Assembly (NCBI GenBank): GCA_019426215.1 | Contig: CM033402.1 | Coordinates: 19,907,104-19,971,103 of the forward strand | Reading direction: 5' to 3' | DNA length: 64,000 nucleotides | Source: Buddleja alternifolia | Taxonomy: Eukaryota; Streptophyta; Magnoliopsida; Lamiales; Scrophulariaceae | Part shown: piece after piece, positions 9,226-21,620 of the stretch | Position numbering within the stretch: position 1 is the first letter of the stretch | Layout of the letters: each line of letters begins with the position of its first letter | Position numbers and translations under genes: made by a program | Notes under the pieces: generated by a model | Told to the model about the DNA's origin: nothing | Databases searched by the model: none | Seen by the model: the letters and a program-made list of their open reading frames with translations, nothing else

Positions 9226-12200
9226 ATGGCACAACCTAAAACCAGGGTTATTTCATTCGACGAGGAGTCCAATGCCACCTCGTCATCTGAGGGTAGTGGA
9301 GAAGAACAAGGCGAGGGTTCTCCTTCAAATTTAGAAGGTTATAGACCTGTAGGTGGTGATGAACCCGCTGACTCGAGCAATAATGACAAGGGTGAGGAAG
9401 AGGGTAGTGAAGAGGACGAGGAAGAAGCAAACATTGAGCGTCATAAGGTCCCATGGGTAGATATTGTGTCGACTTTAACTCAATACAAAGTTAATAGGCT
9501 ACATCGTAAATATTACATTCTTGACTTTGTATTATAATTCCTAATCCCGATGATCGTATGCATACACCTCCCCACCATTATAAGACCTTTACTGATGCTC
9601 ATCTTAGATGTGGGCATAGGTTTCCCCTTCATCATGTTATTTCAAACATCATCTCTTGCCTCGGCCTATGTCCGACCCAATTGCTACCAAATTCCTACCG
9701 TATGATAAACACTTTGATAATAATAATAATGCATGCTTGGAGGATAGAGCCTACTTTTGATCATTTTTTGAGTATGTTTGAAATCAGCCGTTCTGGGGTG
9801 AGTGGAGAAGAGGGATTTTATTATTATTGCCTCGTACTAAGCTTAAATTGTTCGGAAAGCTCATCAATTCTCCAATGGGAGATGGAAAGATAAATTCTTC
9901 TTTATAGCCAAATTAAGTTTTGAGTCTTCAGGGGTAGTGCGTGTGTTTAAACTTCAACTTCCTGAGCCGAACGTGGTTGGTCAATTAACCTGGGGTCAAG
10001 CATTCATTGTTGACCATTTCCAATATTTTTACAAGCAGGATGTGTTACTTGATGAATCGGTTTTGGTTCGATGTAACATTAGTCCTATTCCTATTCGAGC
10101 AAAAAAAGTGGGTAAGTGATTTTTCCTAACTTTCAAGTTGTGTCATATTTTCTTTGTATTTTTGTTATTTAAATTTTAATTATTCTCCTCTTGCATTTGT
10201 TGTAGGTATGGTAGAACGTGAGGCTAGACTTGCAAAATATTTAGCTAAGAGCCAAGCTCTTGTAACACAAGGCACTAGGCAAGCCGCACCTCAACCCTCT
10301 CTGCATCGCGCTCGTCAATGATCTGCTCCAGCTCGTACCAAGGATATAGCTATGCCACCACTAGCCCCACCTTGCCAGGTCGGGCCTTTGTTATCTTATG
10401 TCAATCTTGTGGCCAGTGAGGGTTCCAGTATTCCCCCACATTCTCCTTGTTGCATTGAGATTGACGAGTCTTCGAGGCGGACCAAGTGTCGACCCACGCC
10501 AATATTTTTAAAACCGGACATGTTATTAGGTGATTGGGTCATTGTTCTCATCGGTTGAACCGGTGTGAAAAAATCGGTTAACCCGGTATATATTATATAT
10601 AATATATATAGTTAAAACTAACTAAATAAAATAAAGCCCAAGTTTGTAGATAACAATTCTCATGTACAACTGTTGCTAACTATTTTATTCTTTCCAGAAA
10701 TGCTTTTCTGATTTTATTATCTATCCTATTAATTTAATGTAATATTAAAAAAGGTTTTATACCTAGCAGAGCAAACCTAATTTCTTTCTAGCCTCAGTGC
10801 GCTGACATGTCTTGAAAGGGGCTCTTCATTCTCTTCTCTTCTTTTTGGTTATACATTTCTTCTTCTTTTTTATACAAATTTTCAAGTTGAAGGTTTTCTT
10901 TTTTCACTAACAACCAAGAATGATAAGTTCACATAGTAGAATATTCAAGGGTTCTTGCAACCAGTACCACTGAAAAGGTGAGAAGTATATGAGAGAATAT
11001 TCAAGGGTTCTCCTTCCTCTTTCATCCTTCTTCAGCTTGCAAATAAAGTAAAAAGAAGTAAATACCAGCAAAAAAAAAAAAAAGATTTTCCAAGACCCAC
11101 GGTTCGGTTGGTTCACGGGGTTGTCGATTTTTCTAGTTCTGTGCCAGTTCACACTGGGTCTGTTGCGGCCCATTCTTTCTTCCTACCTAGACCGGCCTTG
11201 TTGCCTTTTCTCGGTTAAACCTACCGGATCGGGTTTAAAAACCTTAACCCTCGCTAATCCCAAACTAGTCTCTCTTGGACCTCGTGGGACTGTGGACCTC
11301 TCTACTCTGAATAGGTTCAGGTCAATTTACTTAGAGGATCGACAGAGAACTATAGGGAAACCTGCTCCTTTCGACCTCATAAGGTTGTGCTTTAACCCAA
11401 ATTGGGTTGTTTATGAGGATAACAGCTTCTTGCATCCTGGTTCAAGTAATGTTGGAGTTGAGCTACAAAGGGGCATTCTCTTCCCTACTGATAAAGCATT
11501 GGTGATTAATTTTAGTCATCCTAGGATTGAGGACTTCAGCTTCGAGTGTTTGTCTAATGTAATTTTTGCCTCTTTATTGTTCGTTTGTCATTTCCCTGAT
11601 ATCTAACATCATCAATTTATTTGGCAGGCTACTCTCTATATGCATCATCTACCTGCCAGCGCTTCGTTCATTAAAAATGAGGCAAGGGTAGCCTCTTTAA
11701 GTCTAGCTCAATTTCGGTCTGAGCACGAGGTAGAGTTAGCTGCATCCCCTAAGAGAGCATCAGATGCTCACCTCATGTTCACTAAAGAACGAGGTAAATG
11801 TGAGAAAGTGAGGGCTCTTTTAGATGGTCATGTTGCAAATATCACCAATGAGTACAACAACTATATTAAGGGACTTTCCCCGACGCAACGAGAGATTGGG
11901 AAGGCTCAGATCGAAACTTACACTATTGTGACAAAAGTGGCGCTTGCTAAATTCTTTCGTTCTCTTTAATACAAAGCCATCTATAACAAGATCAGATTCG
12001 AAAGGACTAGGACTTTTATCAGGTTGACCGCTTTCAGTGAAAATCTAATGGATAAGGAGGGCAACAATGTGTATGATGGGTTTATAAAAGCCATCAACTA
12101 TATGGTAGAGGATGATCTAGTGAAAGAAGGGTTCGATGCAAAGGCTTTCGAGGATGCTCATCTCCTTAGCCCTGCTTTGAGACCATCTTGCAGCATTGAT

Positions 12201-12427
12201 CCTGAGTATGTTGATATTCCTGAGTTCGCTGCCTTGCTTCAAAAGATGAGGAGGATGGAGCTGAAGATCCTGTTGTTGATTTTGATGACGAGGAGGTATG
12301 CCTCTTCGACGTTCGGTCAGGTGAAATTTACGTTCAGGTCAAGCCTTTCAAAGATCCTAATGGTGAGCCTATCATCGAGATAGGGAATCTCATTAACAAC
12401 GAAGCCCAATCTGTTACCAACAAATGA
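9226..12427 (+). pseudogene. Antisense, intron-containing gag-like gene of Tat-2 (PF04195-like)
   Basis: It starts MAQPKTRVISFDEE with a long acidic/serine N-terminus. Next come HRFPLHHVISNIISCLGLCP and TQLLPNSYRMINT, then WKDKFFFIAKL, then a charged helical C-terminal part (LLDGHVANITNEYNN), ending at a TGA at 12425-12427. The PAQL-PN-R and WK-FFF blocks match plant 'putative gypsy type transposon' proteins. Two introns have good signals: 10112-10205 (GTAAGT...TTGTAG) and 11559-11627 (GTAATT...TTGGCAG). Both join in frame. Lesions are a frameshift near 9530, a MITE at about 10505-11241, an in-frame TAA at 11967-11969 and a frameshift near 12243. The gene runs opposite to Tat-2 and has its own TATA box. 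Its function in Tat elements is unknown. Confidence 0.65.
10505..11241. mobile_element. MITE-like insertion in the Tat-2 antisense gene
   Basis: The left end tttttaaaaccgg and the right end ccggatcgggtttaaaaa form imperfect terminal inverted repeats. Sub-terminal cggttgaaccggt and ggttcggttggttcac also pair. The coding frame of the antisense gene is recognisable on both sides but not inside. The interior has an A14 run and two copies of gagaatattcaagggttct-like sequence. No clear target duplication was found, so the exact borders are uncertain. Confidence 0.5.
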
Positions 12428-12440
12428 GTGATCTTTTTCC

Positions 12441-12640
12441 TCATCTAGGAGCTCGTGTTTTGTCTATGCATAATTGATTTTAGCTTAACATCTCATATTG
12501 ATGTCCTTGTATTTTGTCTATGCAAAGCTAATTTTAGGTATATATCTCGCATCGTTAAGATTATATTTTATCTATGTGGAACTAATTTTATCTTTGTATC
12601 TCGCATCGTTGAGCTCGTATTTTGTTTAGCTTTATATCCT
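12441..12640. repeat. 54-bp minisatellite, about 3.7 copies
   Basis: Tgtctatg-like words recur at 12461, 12515, 12569 and 12623, an offset of 54 bp each time, together with tctcgcatcgtt and gctcgtattttg. The array follows directly after the stop codon of the antisense gene. Confidence 0.7.
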
Positions 12641-13990
12641 TTCCCTTCGTAATTGACAAGGCATTTTAACAAATGAGGCATTCTTACCATTGTAGTTAGT
12701 TGTAAGCTTTTGGACTCATTTATTTGAACAAGGTTTACTCATATTTGGAGAGTGTTTTTATTGTTTACCTCATATAGCTAGGATTGGCCTCACCATTTAG
12801 TCCCCCAATTCGTAGTATTGTTGAGGTACGACGTAGATGCTACAAACTGTAGTGATGGAGTCAATCCATTTGCATCGTGTGATATCATTGACATTTCTCA
12901 TTGTACATTATACAATGTCACACGTACACGCTGACCAAAGGTGTGATCATTGCTCATGCCACAAAATGAGCCTTGTGAGTAGCCTTGTATCTCAAGTGTT
13001 ATACTCAAAGATTTATAATTTTTTTTGAATTTTCAAAATTAGCTTCGTACATCTTAAGATGGCGCATTGTACAAGCTACACGACGTAGACATAGATCCAC
13101 TAGTGTTATAACTTAGGTCATAGAGTTAGCGAGGCATGGTGTTAACATTGTGAACTGACATTTGGCCTTGTATTGTTTTTAGTTCGATGCGTCTAGGTAG
13201 TGATACAATGCTATGACCAGTGCTATGTGTTCGTGAACTTAATTTTGAATTTGTTTATCCTTTTCCCTTATTTTTTGGCATCCGCTTCGTATTTTGTATG
13301 ACGCTGCTCATAAATGTATTAGACACAGTCTATCAATATAAATTTTGGGGGTGGGTACCACATCTCACTTAGTCGGATGTACAACGTATGACCTAGGTGC
13401 TTCAAAATTTGATTCGAACTACATTGTAAGGAGATTTCTAGTGGCTTAGATCATAGTGCCCACGAGGCCAACACGATCTCAAGTATGTATTCTTTGTTCT
13501 ATATTTTACTATTAGTCTTGTACTCTGAACAATGTTATCTTGAACTTTCTTAGCTCGTAATATTATAGACATTGATCTGTACAAACCTTAAACTCATATT
13601 ATCATAATCAATATTGTTGTATCTTCGAACCCGTAGCCTTAAGGTTATCTACCTCGAGTTTGTAGCCTTTGAGGTCATGCATGCTTTAGTTGCATATTTT
13701 AATTACATCCCTAAGGTAAATAATTATGATTGACGACGTACATATACAAATATCTTTATCGCATGCCAAAATGTGAGGTGTTTTCACTCAATGTAAGATA
13801 TATACACCAAGATAAAAGTATTACAATCCTGTAAACAAAAATCCAAGGACTATTTTAGAGGTGTATTTACAAATCTCATGCATAGAACTATTGTAGGCTC
13901 TGTATGTTCCTACGACAAGGTAAATCTTTTCCATTTAACTATTTTAGTGACGTTTGTACCCTGCTTCATGATTTTACGACCTTAGAAGGT
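12641..13990. other. Tat-2 interior, no gene recognised
   Basis: AT-rich sequence with many short ctcgta/tacgag words. I see no continuous reading frame, LTR end or inverted repeat of note. In a complete Tat element gag-pol would lie in the minus direction here; nothing of RT or integrase is readable. Confidence 0.5.
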
Positions 13991-13994
13991 CATT

Positions 13995-14400
13995 CATAAT
14001 TGTGATTTTTTCCTTCTCCCATCTTATCAGGATCGGCTTCGTATGATAGTCTACAAGGTAGTGGGTCGTAATCCATCATCATGGTTTTTTTCTTTCTCCT
14101 ACCTTGTTAGGATCAAGTTTGTAGAATAGCCTACGGTTGTGGTGGGTTGTAGCCCATCATCGTGGATTTTTTCCTTCTCTTACCTTAATTGGATTAAGTT
14201 CATGGAATAGCCTATGGTTGTAGTGGGTCATAGCCATCATCGTGGCTTTTTTCCTTCTCTCACCTTAATAGGATCATGTTCATGGAACAGCCTACGGTTG
14301 TAGTGAGTCGTAGCTCATCATCGTGGCTTTTTTCCCTTCTCTCAACTTAATAGGATCAAGTTCATGGAATAGCCTACGGTTGTGGTGGGTCATAGCCTCG
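13995..14400 (-). repeat. 81-bp tandem array, continued at 16168-16290
   Basis: The word catcatcgtgg (with variants) recurs at 14074, 14155, 14235 and 14316, with spacings of 80-81 bp. Repeats of ttcatggaatagcctacggtt occur between them. On the minus strand the unit reads about 27 codons containing FHELDP and REGKKA. The same unit, more degenerate, continues on the far side of the solo LTR (FYELD and FHELDPEKE at 16168-16290). The array is therefore a coding minisatellite of the Tat-2 gag-like region that was split by the Copia solo LTR. Confidence 0.75.
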
Positions 14401-14494
14401 TAGGGTTTATGACCTAATGTTGAGGTTCGCGTTGCGAGTTAGCATCATATGTTTCATCATCGGGACTATCCTTCAATTTTTCCCTTGGGTCCCT

Positions 14495-16167
14495 TGTTGG
14501 GAATCGATACACAAAAATTCAGCGGAATAAAATTAGTCGATTCTCGAAGTCATGGATCAATTTGGGCTATTGTTGATTTTCAACAAAAACAACAAATACG
14601 AATAACACGAATTAATTTATTAACCTCGTTGTAGCGTGTTTTGTTTCTTGATTTACCGACTACAGCAGCAATCCCCGGGACTCTTGCCTCTAGACTATCA
14701 CGTGTGGAATTCGCCGGAAATCTTCCTCTTTCATCTCCAAATGGCGGCTAGAAGAGAAGAAGAGAGAGATAATATTTTTCTCTCTACTCTACTGTGTAAT
14801 TTTGGTGGCACCTGATAAGTTGCTAACCTAAGTTTAAGTGTTGGAGGATTTAAATAGAATCCTCCTACTTGGACCTAGGTTACACGCCTCATAGGCCCAT
14901 GTGGAAGCCCAAGTGGGCTAAGTTGGCCCAGTTAACTTAGTCCATTTTAATTTAATTACATTTCGTATTTAATCTAATTAAATATGAATGTGATTAAATT
15001 CATTTAACCTGGTTAAATAAATATTCAAATTAAATATTCAAGTCAATTAATTTAATGTTCCATTGTTTAATCCAATTAAACAACTAATTAAATTAATTCG
15101 TCCACTCAATTAATTTTTCCATCTAATGAGAAATTACCAAAATGCCCCTACAAGTACACAAAGTGATTTTCCGCTCATTCCTGGTAGCACGACTCTCTAA
15201 GTTTGCCTTGATTGGCAATGAGAGGATACCAAAGGATGTGGGTGACACCTAGCTAGCCCCATGGCCCCACATCGTAGCCCAACCAAGTACGAAATGACTT
15301 TGTCACTACGAACCTCTTGACTATGAATTCCATATGAGTATAAGACCTTCACTGATGTACCCCGATCGAGTGAGACTCATGGAATATGTCAAACTCACAT
15401 AACTTGATGCTATGCTATGAATCATAGTAACATGAAATGACTGAAGTGCCCTCTGTGACCTATACGAGTCAGTTCTTCTGCTTTGGCCAAAGACTTTCCA
15501 TTTCAGTTGCCTATAATCGCATGGGGTATCTGCTCGTTTCGTTTTGAGACAGTGAATCCCTTCTTGGCAATCACTTCACAATTGCTACTTGCCCATTGGG
15601 ATCACACTTCGAGGTCGTCCCCACCAACGAGTGAATTGGACTTAACTACTCTACTAACAGATCTAACGTCACAAGCACATCATAATAGTGAATTCTCAAG
15701 TCAAAGGCTCACGCATACTATCATAGTCAGTAATCCAATCATTGACAGTCACAGAGTAAAAATCCATGTGATCGGATTACTGCGAGATGTGTTCAAATAC
15801 ATTAATTCCATTAATGTATCTATGACACAAACACCCACTATCCCATAGTGTTCGAATGACACTTTTATCAGAGCATGTGTCATACAAGTCTACTTGAATC
15901 TTAATGCCCAATTAAGAATCTTTGACTTGCGAACCCATTTGAGCATTCAAGTACCAAGTGCTTCCAGTGCCATTCTCCTCATTCCATAAGGAGTGGAGAT
16001 TGCCTTGATACACATGGACTAGTTATTTGTTCATTACTTATAAATGCCATAAAGATTTACATGAACAAAAGATAATGCCTTTCCATATTTAGGATTAGGT
16101 TTATAATACAATGAAGTGCCCTACTTAATTTAATTCCTCATTGGCATACGAGGGCACATTACTAACA
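14495..16167 (-). repeat. Solo Copia-type LTR (1673 bp)
   Basis: On the minus strand it starts TGTTAGTAATGTGCCCTCG at 16167 and ends ...TCGATTCCCAACA at 14495. Short duplications flank it (ccct/ccctt at 14491-14494 and 16168-16172). The interrupted 81-bp array resumes on both sides, which proves insertion. Its body matches the plus-strand Copia LTRs at 20262 and 23786 in layout (aatgaggaattaaatt, ggttcgcaagtcaaagatt, tttttactctgtgac). There is no internal region, so this is a solo LTR left by LTR-LTR recombination. Confidence 0.8.
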
Positions 16168-16260
16168 CCCTTACACCGTGACTTTTTTCTCTTGTTTCCT
16201 CTTCGTGTCAAGTTCATAGAATAGTTATCGGTGTGTCCCCTCATCGCGGCTACGTTCCCC

Positions 16261-16491
16261 TCATTCCTTTTCTGGGTCGAGTTCGTGGAATTTCCATCTT
16301 GGGGTGACCAAGTTAGGATAAACAAGTCCGATACTGGGAGTAGTAAGCATATTTGCCATTTGCTCTTGGATAAACTTCTGTCTCCACTCTAACATCATCG
16401 GGTTGAACTCAGCTTCAAACATTGTTATCATTTTTGTTGCTGATGCTCCACTTTGGGATTCGGGGATGAAGTTTGAGACTTTTCTAGGCAT
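16261..16491 (-). pseudogene. N-terminus of the Tat-2 gag-like ORF
   Basis: On the minus strand, 70 bp downstream of the PBS, a frame starts MPRKVSNFIPESQSGASATK and runs for 76 codons to ...WKFHELDPEKE and a stop. There it enters the 81-bp repeat array. The position right after the PBS is that of a gag start. I do not recognise a conserved gag domain in this short piece. It is probably truncated by mutation. Confidence 0.45.
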
Positions 16492-16562
16492 GACTCCTTG
16501 CCTGGTGTCCTACTCGTTTTCTCTTCCAACCTATAAAATTTCCAACGAACCTAGAGTTAAAT

Positions 16563-16580
16563 TTCCCACAGATGGCGCCA
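16563..16580 (-). other. Primer binding site of Tat-2
   Basis: The minus strand reads TGGCGCCATCTGTGGGAA, very close to the TGGCGCCGTCTGTGGGAA seen after the 5' LTR of many plant Tat-type elements. This sets the element on the minus strand. Confidence 0.65.
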
Positions 16581-16582
16581 AA

Positions 16583-17113
16583 TAATTTAGCTCAAATTTT
16601 GTTAGTCCATTCTGACTAAGTCAACAACCTAAGAGGTCGAACCCATACTCAGATTAATGGGGATTATAGACTGCAATTGAACTAAGTGGAGTTGCCTACG
16701 TACTTAGTCAGCTAGGTTCAAGTCTAATCGTAGTTCATATAAATTAGGTATTTTTATCGTAACAGTAGCTTCTGCTTCTACTATTATACGAGGTTGATAT
16801 TTAAAGGTAAAAATGAGGTGAATCCAAAGAGTTAATTATGCAATAAAATGCATGTCCCTTGGTAAATGAGTCATGAGGAGTATTTATAGGGGAACCATGT
16901 ACTATCTATGATGTGACAGTCGGGTTGTCAAGATTGTGACATGCATCCCACCATGTTCGGTCCGGATCATCCGGGTCGTAGGATCGACCGACCCAACTTT
17001 TCAAAAAAAAAGAAAATGCGGATCCTTGACCCTTTTTGGTCTTTTTGTTATTTTTTTCAATTTTTAAGGGTATTTTTGTCTTTATGCAGAGATGGTAGAA
17101 TTTTGACAAACCA
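16583..17113 (-). repeat. 5' LTR of Tat-2
   Basis: Direct repeat of 6618-7135. On the minus strand it starts TGGTTTGTCAAAATTC at 17113. Its other end (gagctaaatta) has lost the expected CA. Pentamer caatg at 17114-17118 pairs with taatg at 6613-6617. Confidence 0.75.
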
Positions 17114-17118
17114 CAATG

Positions 17119-18890
17119 AGAGTGTTTGTAAACATTAATATTTTTGAGTTTTATAAATATATAGGAAATGTATGCACCACCTATTTAACTTTTGTTTATT
17201 TCAAATAACTAATTTTAGGTAGAATTAAGCCGAAAGCTACCTCAAGGGTCCTTGTAGACCGTAGTAGCTTTTGCATTCTTTTTCTATTTCAAAATTTATT
17301 TTGACATATTTATTCTCATTAGTTCTCTGAAATTTCAACTTTACTCATCATTCACGTCGTCTTATATCTTCTCACACGTGACAATTTTATCATTATTGTG
17401 TTGATGTCTAATTAATTAATTAATTATGATTATTTAATAATTAAAGAGTAATTGACTAATGCTATAAAAAATTATGTTTCTTGCTAATTAATTTATTATT
17501 ATTAACTTAATAGCTGAAAAAAATATTATTTAGATAATTTTGTACTAATAACCTTTTATTTTAATACGATGTGTTGGTTTCGGTATTATCATCATCATAA
17601 TTATCGTCATAATAAAACTAATAAAGATTATTATTATTATTATTATTATTTATTTTAATCTACTTCTACTAATAATTTGTGGTGTAAGGATATTTAGTTC
17701 TTGTATAAAATAATCTCAAGAAGAAGTTGTTTTATTCCAAACACACTCATACAAATTTTCAAAAATATTTGTTAACACTATTAATTATCATCTCCAATCA
17801 AATAAGCACTATACTTATTTAACTCCCTTAACTCTTGTCAAGGATTAATTAATTCACTTAGCCAGTAGATTTGCTAGAGTTAACTATGTGAACCCTTAGG
17901 CTTTATGTGCTTGTAGCAAGTACACAATCCAATTATGTCAGTGCATTCATTTAAATAATTGATGGATTAAACACCATTATACTTAATCAGATCTTGAATT
18001 AATTACCATATTAATTCAATGCACTTACAAATCATGGTTACTGTCTAGCAATGGGACATGAAGATCTAGACATAAATGATAAGATACAAATCTTTCTAAT
18101 CACGTTCATCACATAAATAAGATCTCTCCATCTAACCTCCCTATTGAATCTAGGGAATGGTATAGTTGAAACAGTAATAAGTCAATGGCTATGTTTTTCA
18201 TTTCAAGTGTCATCAACTTTGATCATCTAAATGGGAAGCCCTCTGCCTCTTTGAATATCTTATTTTGGATTGAAATTCCTAAGTTGATGCACTATGTAGA
18301 TATCAGTGATTAATTGATTTATCGATATCAGAGATGGATCTCATCTTGGTTCTCGTGCATGTTCGTCTTTATAAGACTATACTCAATATATCATATACGA
18401 AGATCCGCTAGTGATCATAGGATTTATTAGAGTATAATGAATTTTACTTAAGCCAATCAATGGATCCTCGGTCACATAAGGAATCTTATACTTGGGTGGT
18501 TATCGAAATTTCTAATTTGACTATGATTACAAATAACGAACTTAACGTGGTGACTGGTTTACTCATTTCCAATGAGAACCCTCATATATGTATTGGTGTA
18601 TACCTTACTAGTACATATGAAACTAGGTACACTCTCGAATGGTATCCATCGTACAAGCAAATCTTGCATGATCAACCTAATCTTGGTGATCCTATCACTT
18701 TGACGTTTGAACTAGTTTTAGGATCACAACCTTGAATATAAACTCCACAATTATTATTCGCGATGTGTAACCATGTGTCATAGCTTTGTGTATTCCAATA
18801 GACTTTATTCTAAGTAATGTAAAGCAATAATGAATAAAAAAAACCATAAATAAATTTGACTTTTTGAATAAAAAGATAGTCATAGAGTTT
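17119..18890. other. AT-rich sequence, no gene recognised
   Basis: Contains a TTA microsatellite (about 17628-17652) and, from about 17860 to 18800, sequence with the texture of an old Copia LTR. I could not find LTR ends or a target duplication. The 91-codon plus frame at 18460-18735 has no recognisable domain and is probably chance. Confidence 0.4.
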
Positions 18891-20261
18891 TATACAAGAA
18901 TGGCGCTCAAATAAATTGGTGTGCTAGGCATCCACGTTTAATACTTGTTTCTAATATTTATGATTGCTTAGGCACAAATTGTATGAACTTGTGCCCTGAC
19001 AAACAAGTATTTAAGTCTAGAATTTACACCAAACTTAAATAAAAACACCTATGCAGAATTGTTATCGAAATCCTTCTATGCTTTCATAGTTTTAGGAAAG
19101 GCCAGGCCAGCCATCTCGCTATTCCTGCGGACCGGACTCTCCATTAGGTAGGTGCATACATATGAAAATGGCTCTTACAGCTCATCGCTTCTCGGGTAAC
19201 TCATGAGCTTCAACATGTGTGTGTGTGTGTATAGCCAAATTTTACAAGTCATGTGTTATTCAAGGAAAACATAGGATCAAGATCTCAGAATAACATCTTT
19301 CAAACCAATTACTCAAGTATCTCAAATTAATTTCATCATTGATAGCATATTGACAATTTTAATATTGAGGAATCGACTGCTATGGCGAACTTCGTTCCAT
19401 TACCCCATGCAAGATTAGTGACTTTGGTCACTTTATCAAAATTTAAGAGCACTACTCAATCCATTGAGACTCCAAATAGCTCACGCAAATTGGAATTGAA
19501 TGGGGTCTGTAACTTAACGACTCTTCTCAAGATATTTTCATTGCACTTTCAATGTAAACCTAAATTATGATGACTTAAGCACACAAATTAAATACAAATT
19601 ATATTGCAACTCAAACATACACACTTCAAATAAACTTGGCCCAATGTGCACTGAAGATCAAAACTCACAATGACTGGCTATGTTCTCACAAATCATTCAA
19701 GTTCTCATACATTGATTCCCTCCTATACATAGAACTATCACAAAATTCGATTTATTATCATCATTCACTAGTGAATGAATCTATATGATCTAGTAGAAAA
19801 ATTAAGCACAATAAATGCAAGCTCAGTAATCTCACGCAGTCGAATGAACAAAAATTCACCCTCAACTAACAGACACATTGTCCCCAATGAGCAAAAAATT
19901 ACAGCGGTGTGAAACTAAAGGAAGAGTGTAAGAAATTATCCTGAAAAGGAGGAGAAAGTCAACGTTGGTAGTTGGGTCCAGATTCCAGTAAGTATAAGCA
20001 GAGAACCTTTAAGAAACAAAATAGGAACAAACAAGCATAACTAAATAAAGAAACGCAAGGAAGACAAAATAAAATAGAAAAGTTAAAACAGAACTAAGAA
20101 GGCAATAAACATGGGTTGCCTCCCATGAAGCATTTTTTTAAACTCGTTAGCTTCACTCATATTCTGCACTCCACCAATGCTCGTGGAACATTTTTTCAGA
20201 TTCCTTTTTACTTGTGCAACATATGTGGTCATTTGTCCCCAGGATCCGTGATTGGTGTTCG
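18891..20261 (-). mobile_element. 3' non-coding region of a minus-strand Athila-like element (fragment)
   Basis: The plus strand has cacattgtccccaatgagc and gggttgcctcccatgaagc. These match, at the same relative positions, the 3' non-coding region of A2 (acattgtccccaatgc and gggttgcctcccaagaagc near 41880 and 42190). No gag, pol or LTR accompanies it. It is cut at 20261/20262 by a Copia LTR. Confidence 0.55.
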
Positions 20262-20874
20262 TGTTAGGATTATGCCCTTGAACAACGAGGAATTAGATTC
20301 TATAGGGCTCTTACCTTTATGTTGTACAAACTTATATTTTAGAATAAAAGGCAATTTGGATTTGTTCAAATAAATCTTAATGGAATTAATAAGTATTGAA
20401 CATATAAGTCCCAAGTAAATCCAGAGAGAGCTTCTACTCCTTAACAATTAAGGAGATGGACACTAGAAGCATTGATTCCTTGATTACTTAAAAACGGTTC
20501 GCAAGTCATAGTCTTAATTTGGTATTATGACAAGACTTGTATGACACAAGCTCTGACAAGGAGTGTCATTCGGTCACTAGGTTTTAGTGGGAGTTTGTGC
20601 TGTATATATGTAAATGGAATCGACATATTCGAACACGACTCATCGTAATTCAATCACATGGGTATTTACTCGGTGACTATCAATGATTGAGTTACTGGTC
20701 ACGATAATGTGTGTGAGCCTTAGACCTGAAGAGTCACAAAAATTGTGCTTGTGATACTAGACTTGTTATCACAGTAGTCAGGTCTAATTCACCCTTAGGT
20801 GGGGTCGACCTTGAACTACGATATAGGTGGGCAAGAAGCAATTGTTCAGTGACTGCCGAAATGGGATTCACTGT
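20262..20874 (+). repeat. 5' part of a Copia LTR, truncated
   Basis: It starts TGTTAGGATTATGCCC and shares its layout with the LTR at 23786 (gaggaattagatt, ggttcgcaagt, tcgacatattcgaacacgactc). It stops at 20874 where an Athila-B LTR begins. The rest of this LTR is not found elsewhere in the window, so the border is a truncation or rearrangement, not a simple nested insertion. Confidence 0.7.
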
Positions 20875-21620
20875 TGATAGGTTATGAATTTACGTACTTT
20901 AAAGCCTCATATTCATGTGATTACATTGGTTTATGTATGATTTATGCCACACATGCTTGTAATTTGTGTGCTTATTGAGTAAAGGTAGAAAATCATTGCA
21001 ATCGAGGACAACTGAAAGAAAATGCAGAATTTTGGAGTACTTACAGACAGAATTTGATGAATGTTCCTTCTACAAAGTTGTAGATCTTTATCTTATATTC
21101 ATGTGTAAACTTGAATTACCCAAATTCAAAGTTTGTAAAGAAATTATGAAGGAAAAAAGATTGCTGCACTGAAGGCAAAATGTTACTGTTTCTAACATTC
21201 GAACATTAGCTTTTGACATATGGACGTGAGTCTGACGAGAAAACCAGCAGATTTCACGCATTTTTCAGTTCTAACTCAAGTTGGAATTGTTTCCTTCCAC
21301 CCTTATATATAGTAGATTAGTTCTTTAGGGTTAGGAAGACGAAATACACATAAAATAGAGCCCTAATAGGGTTTAGACTTAGTTTTTACATATTCATGAA
21401 GATTTACACAAACCTTTAAAGGTGAAGAAATCAAGAAGCATGGAAGGGATGAAAATCGAAGTTCAAGCATCAATTATACGAGGGAGTTTCTTAGATTTAG
21501 ATTTATTTTTGTCTACAATTATGAATCTTTATCAAAGTTTCTATCTTTTATCTTTCTTGAATTAGATTCTTCTAACTAAGGCCATGTTTAGGCTAAACTA
21601 TAAGATTTGAGTTGTAAATC
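20875..21620 (+). repeat. Athila-B LTR, 5' part (copy B1)
   Basis: It starts TGATAGGTTATGAATTTACG, the same start as the complete LTR at 51331. It has the promoter-region motif aacattcgaacattag (21194) and a TATATATAG box near 21305. It stops at about 21620 inside gttgtaaat and joins a Copia RT fragment. The last ~110 bp of the LTR reappear at 25763-25873. Confidence 0.8.

Larger units (their letters stand above)
6618..17113 (-). mobile_element. Tat-like LTR element Tat-2, pol-less, with antisense gene
   Basis: Two direct repeats of about 520 bp (6618-7135 and 16583-17113) bound this element. The right one abuts a PBS-like TGGCGCCATCTGTGGGAAA on the minus strand, so the element runs right to left. 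Flanking pentamers taatg (6613-6617) and caatg (17114-17118) are a probable, mutated target duplication. Inside, in element order, are a gag-like N-terminus, an 81-bp coding minisatellite, AT-rich filler, an antisense gene and a hairpin repeat array. No RT, RNase H or integrase is visible. The LTRs differ at many positions, so the insertion is old. Two MITE-like elements and a Copia solo LTR inserted later. Confidence 0.7.

Noticed and set aside
18460..18735. 91-codon plus-strand frame
   Set aside because: No domain, no promoter or splice signal, and AT-rich LTR-like surroundings.
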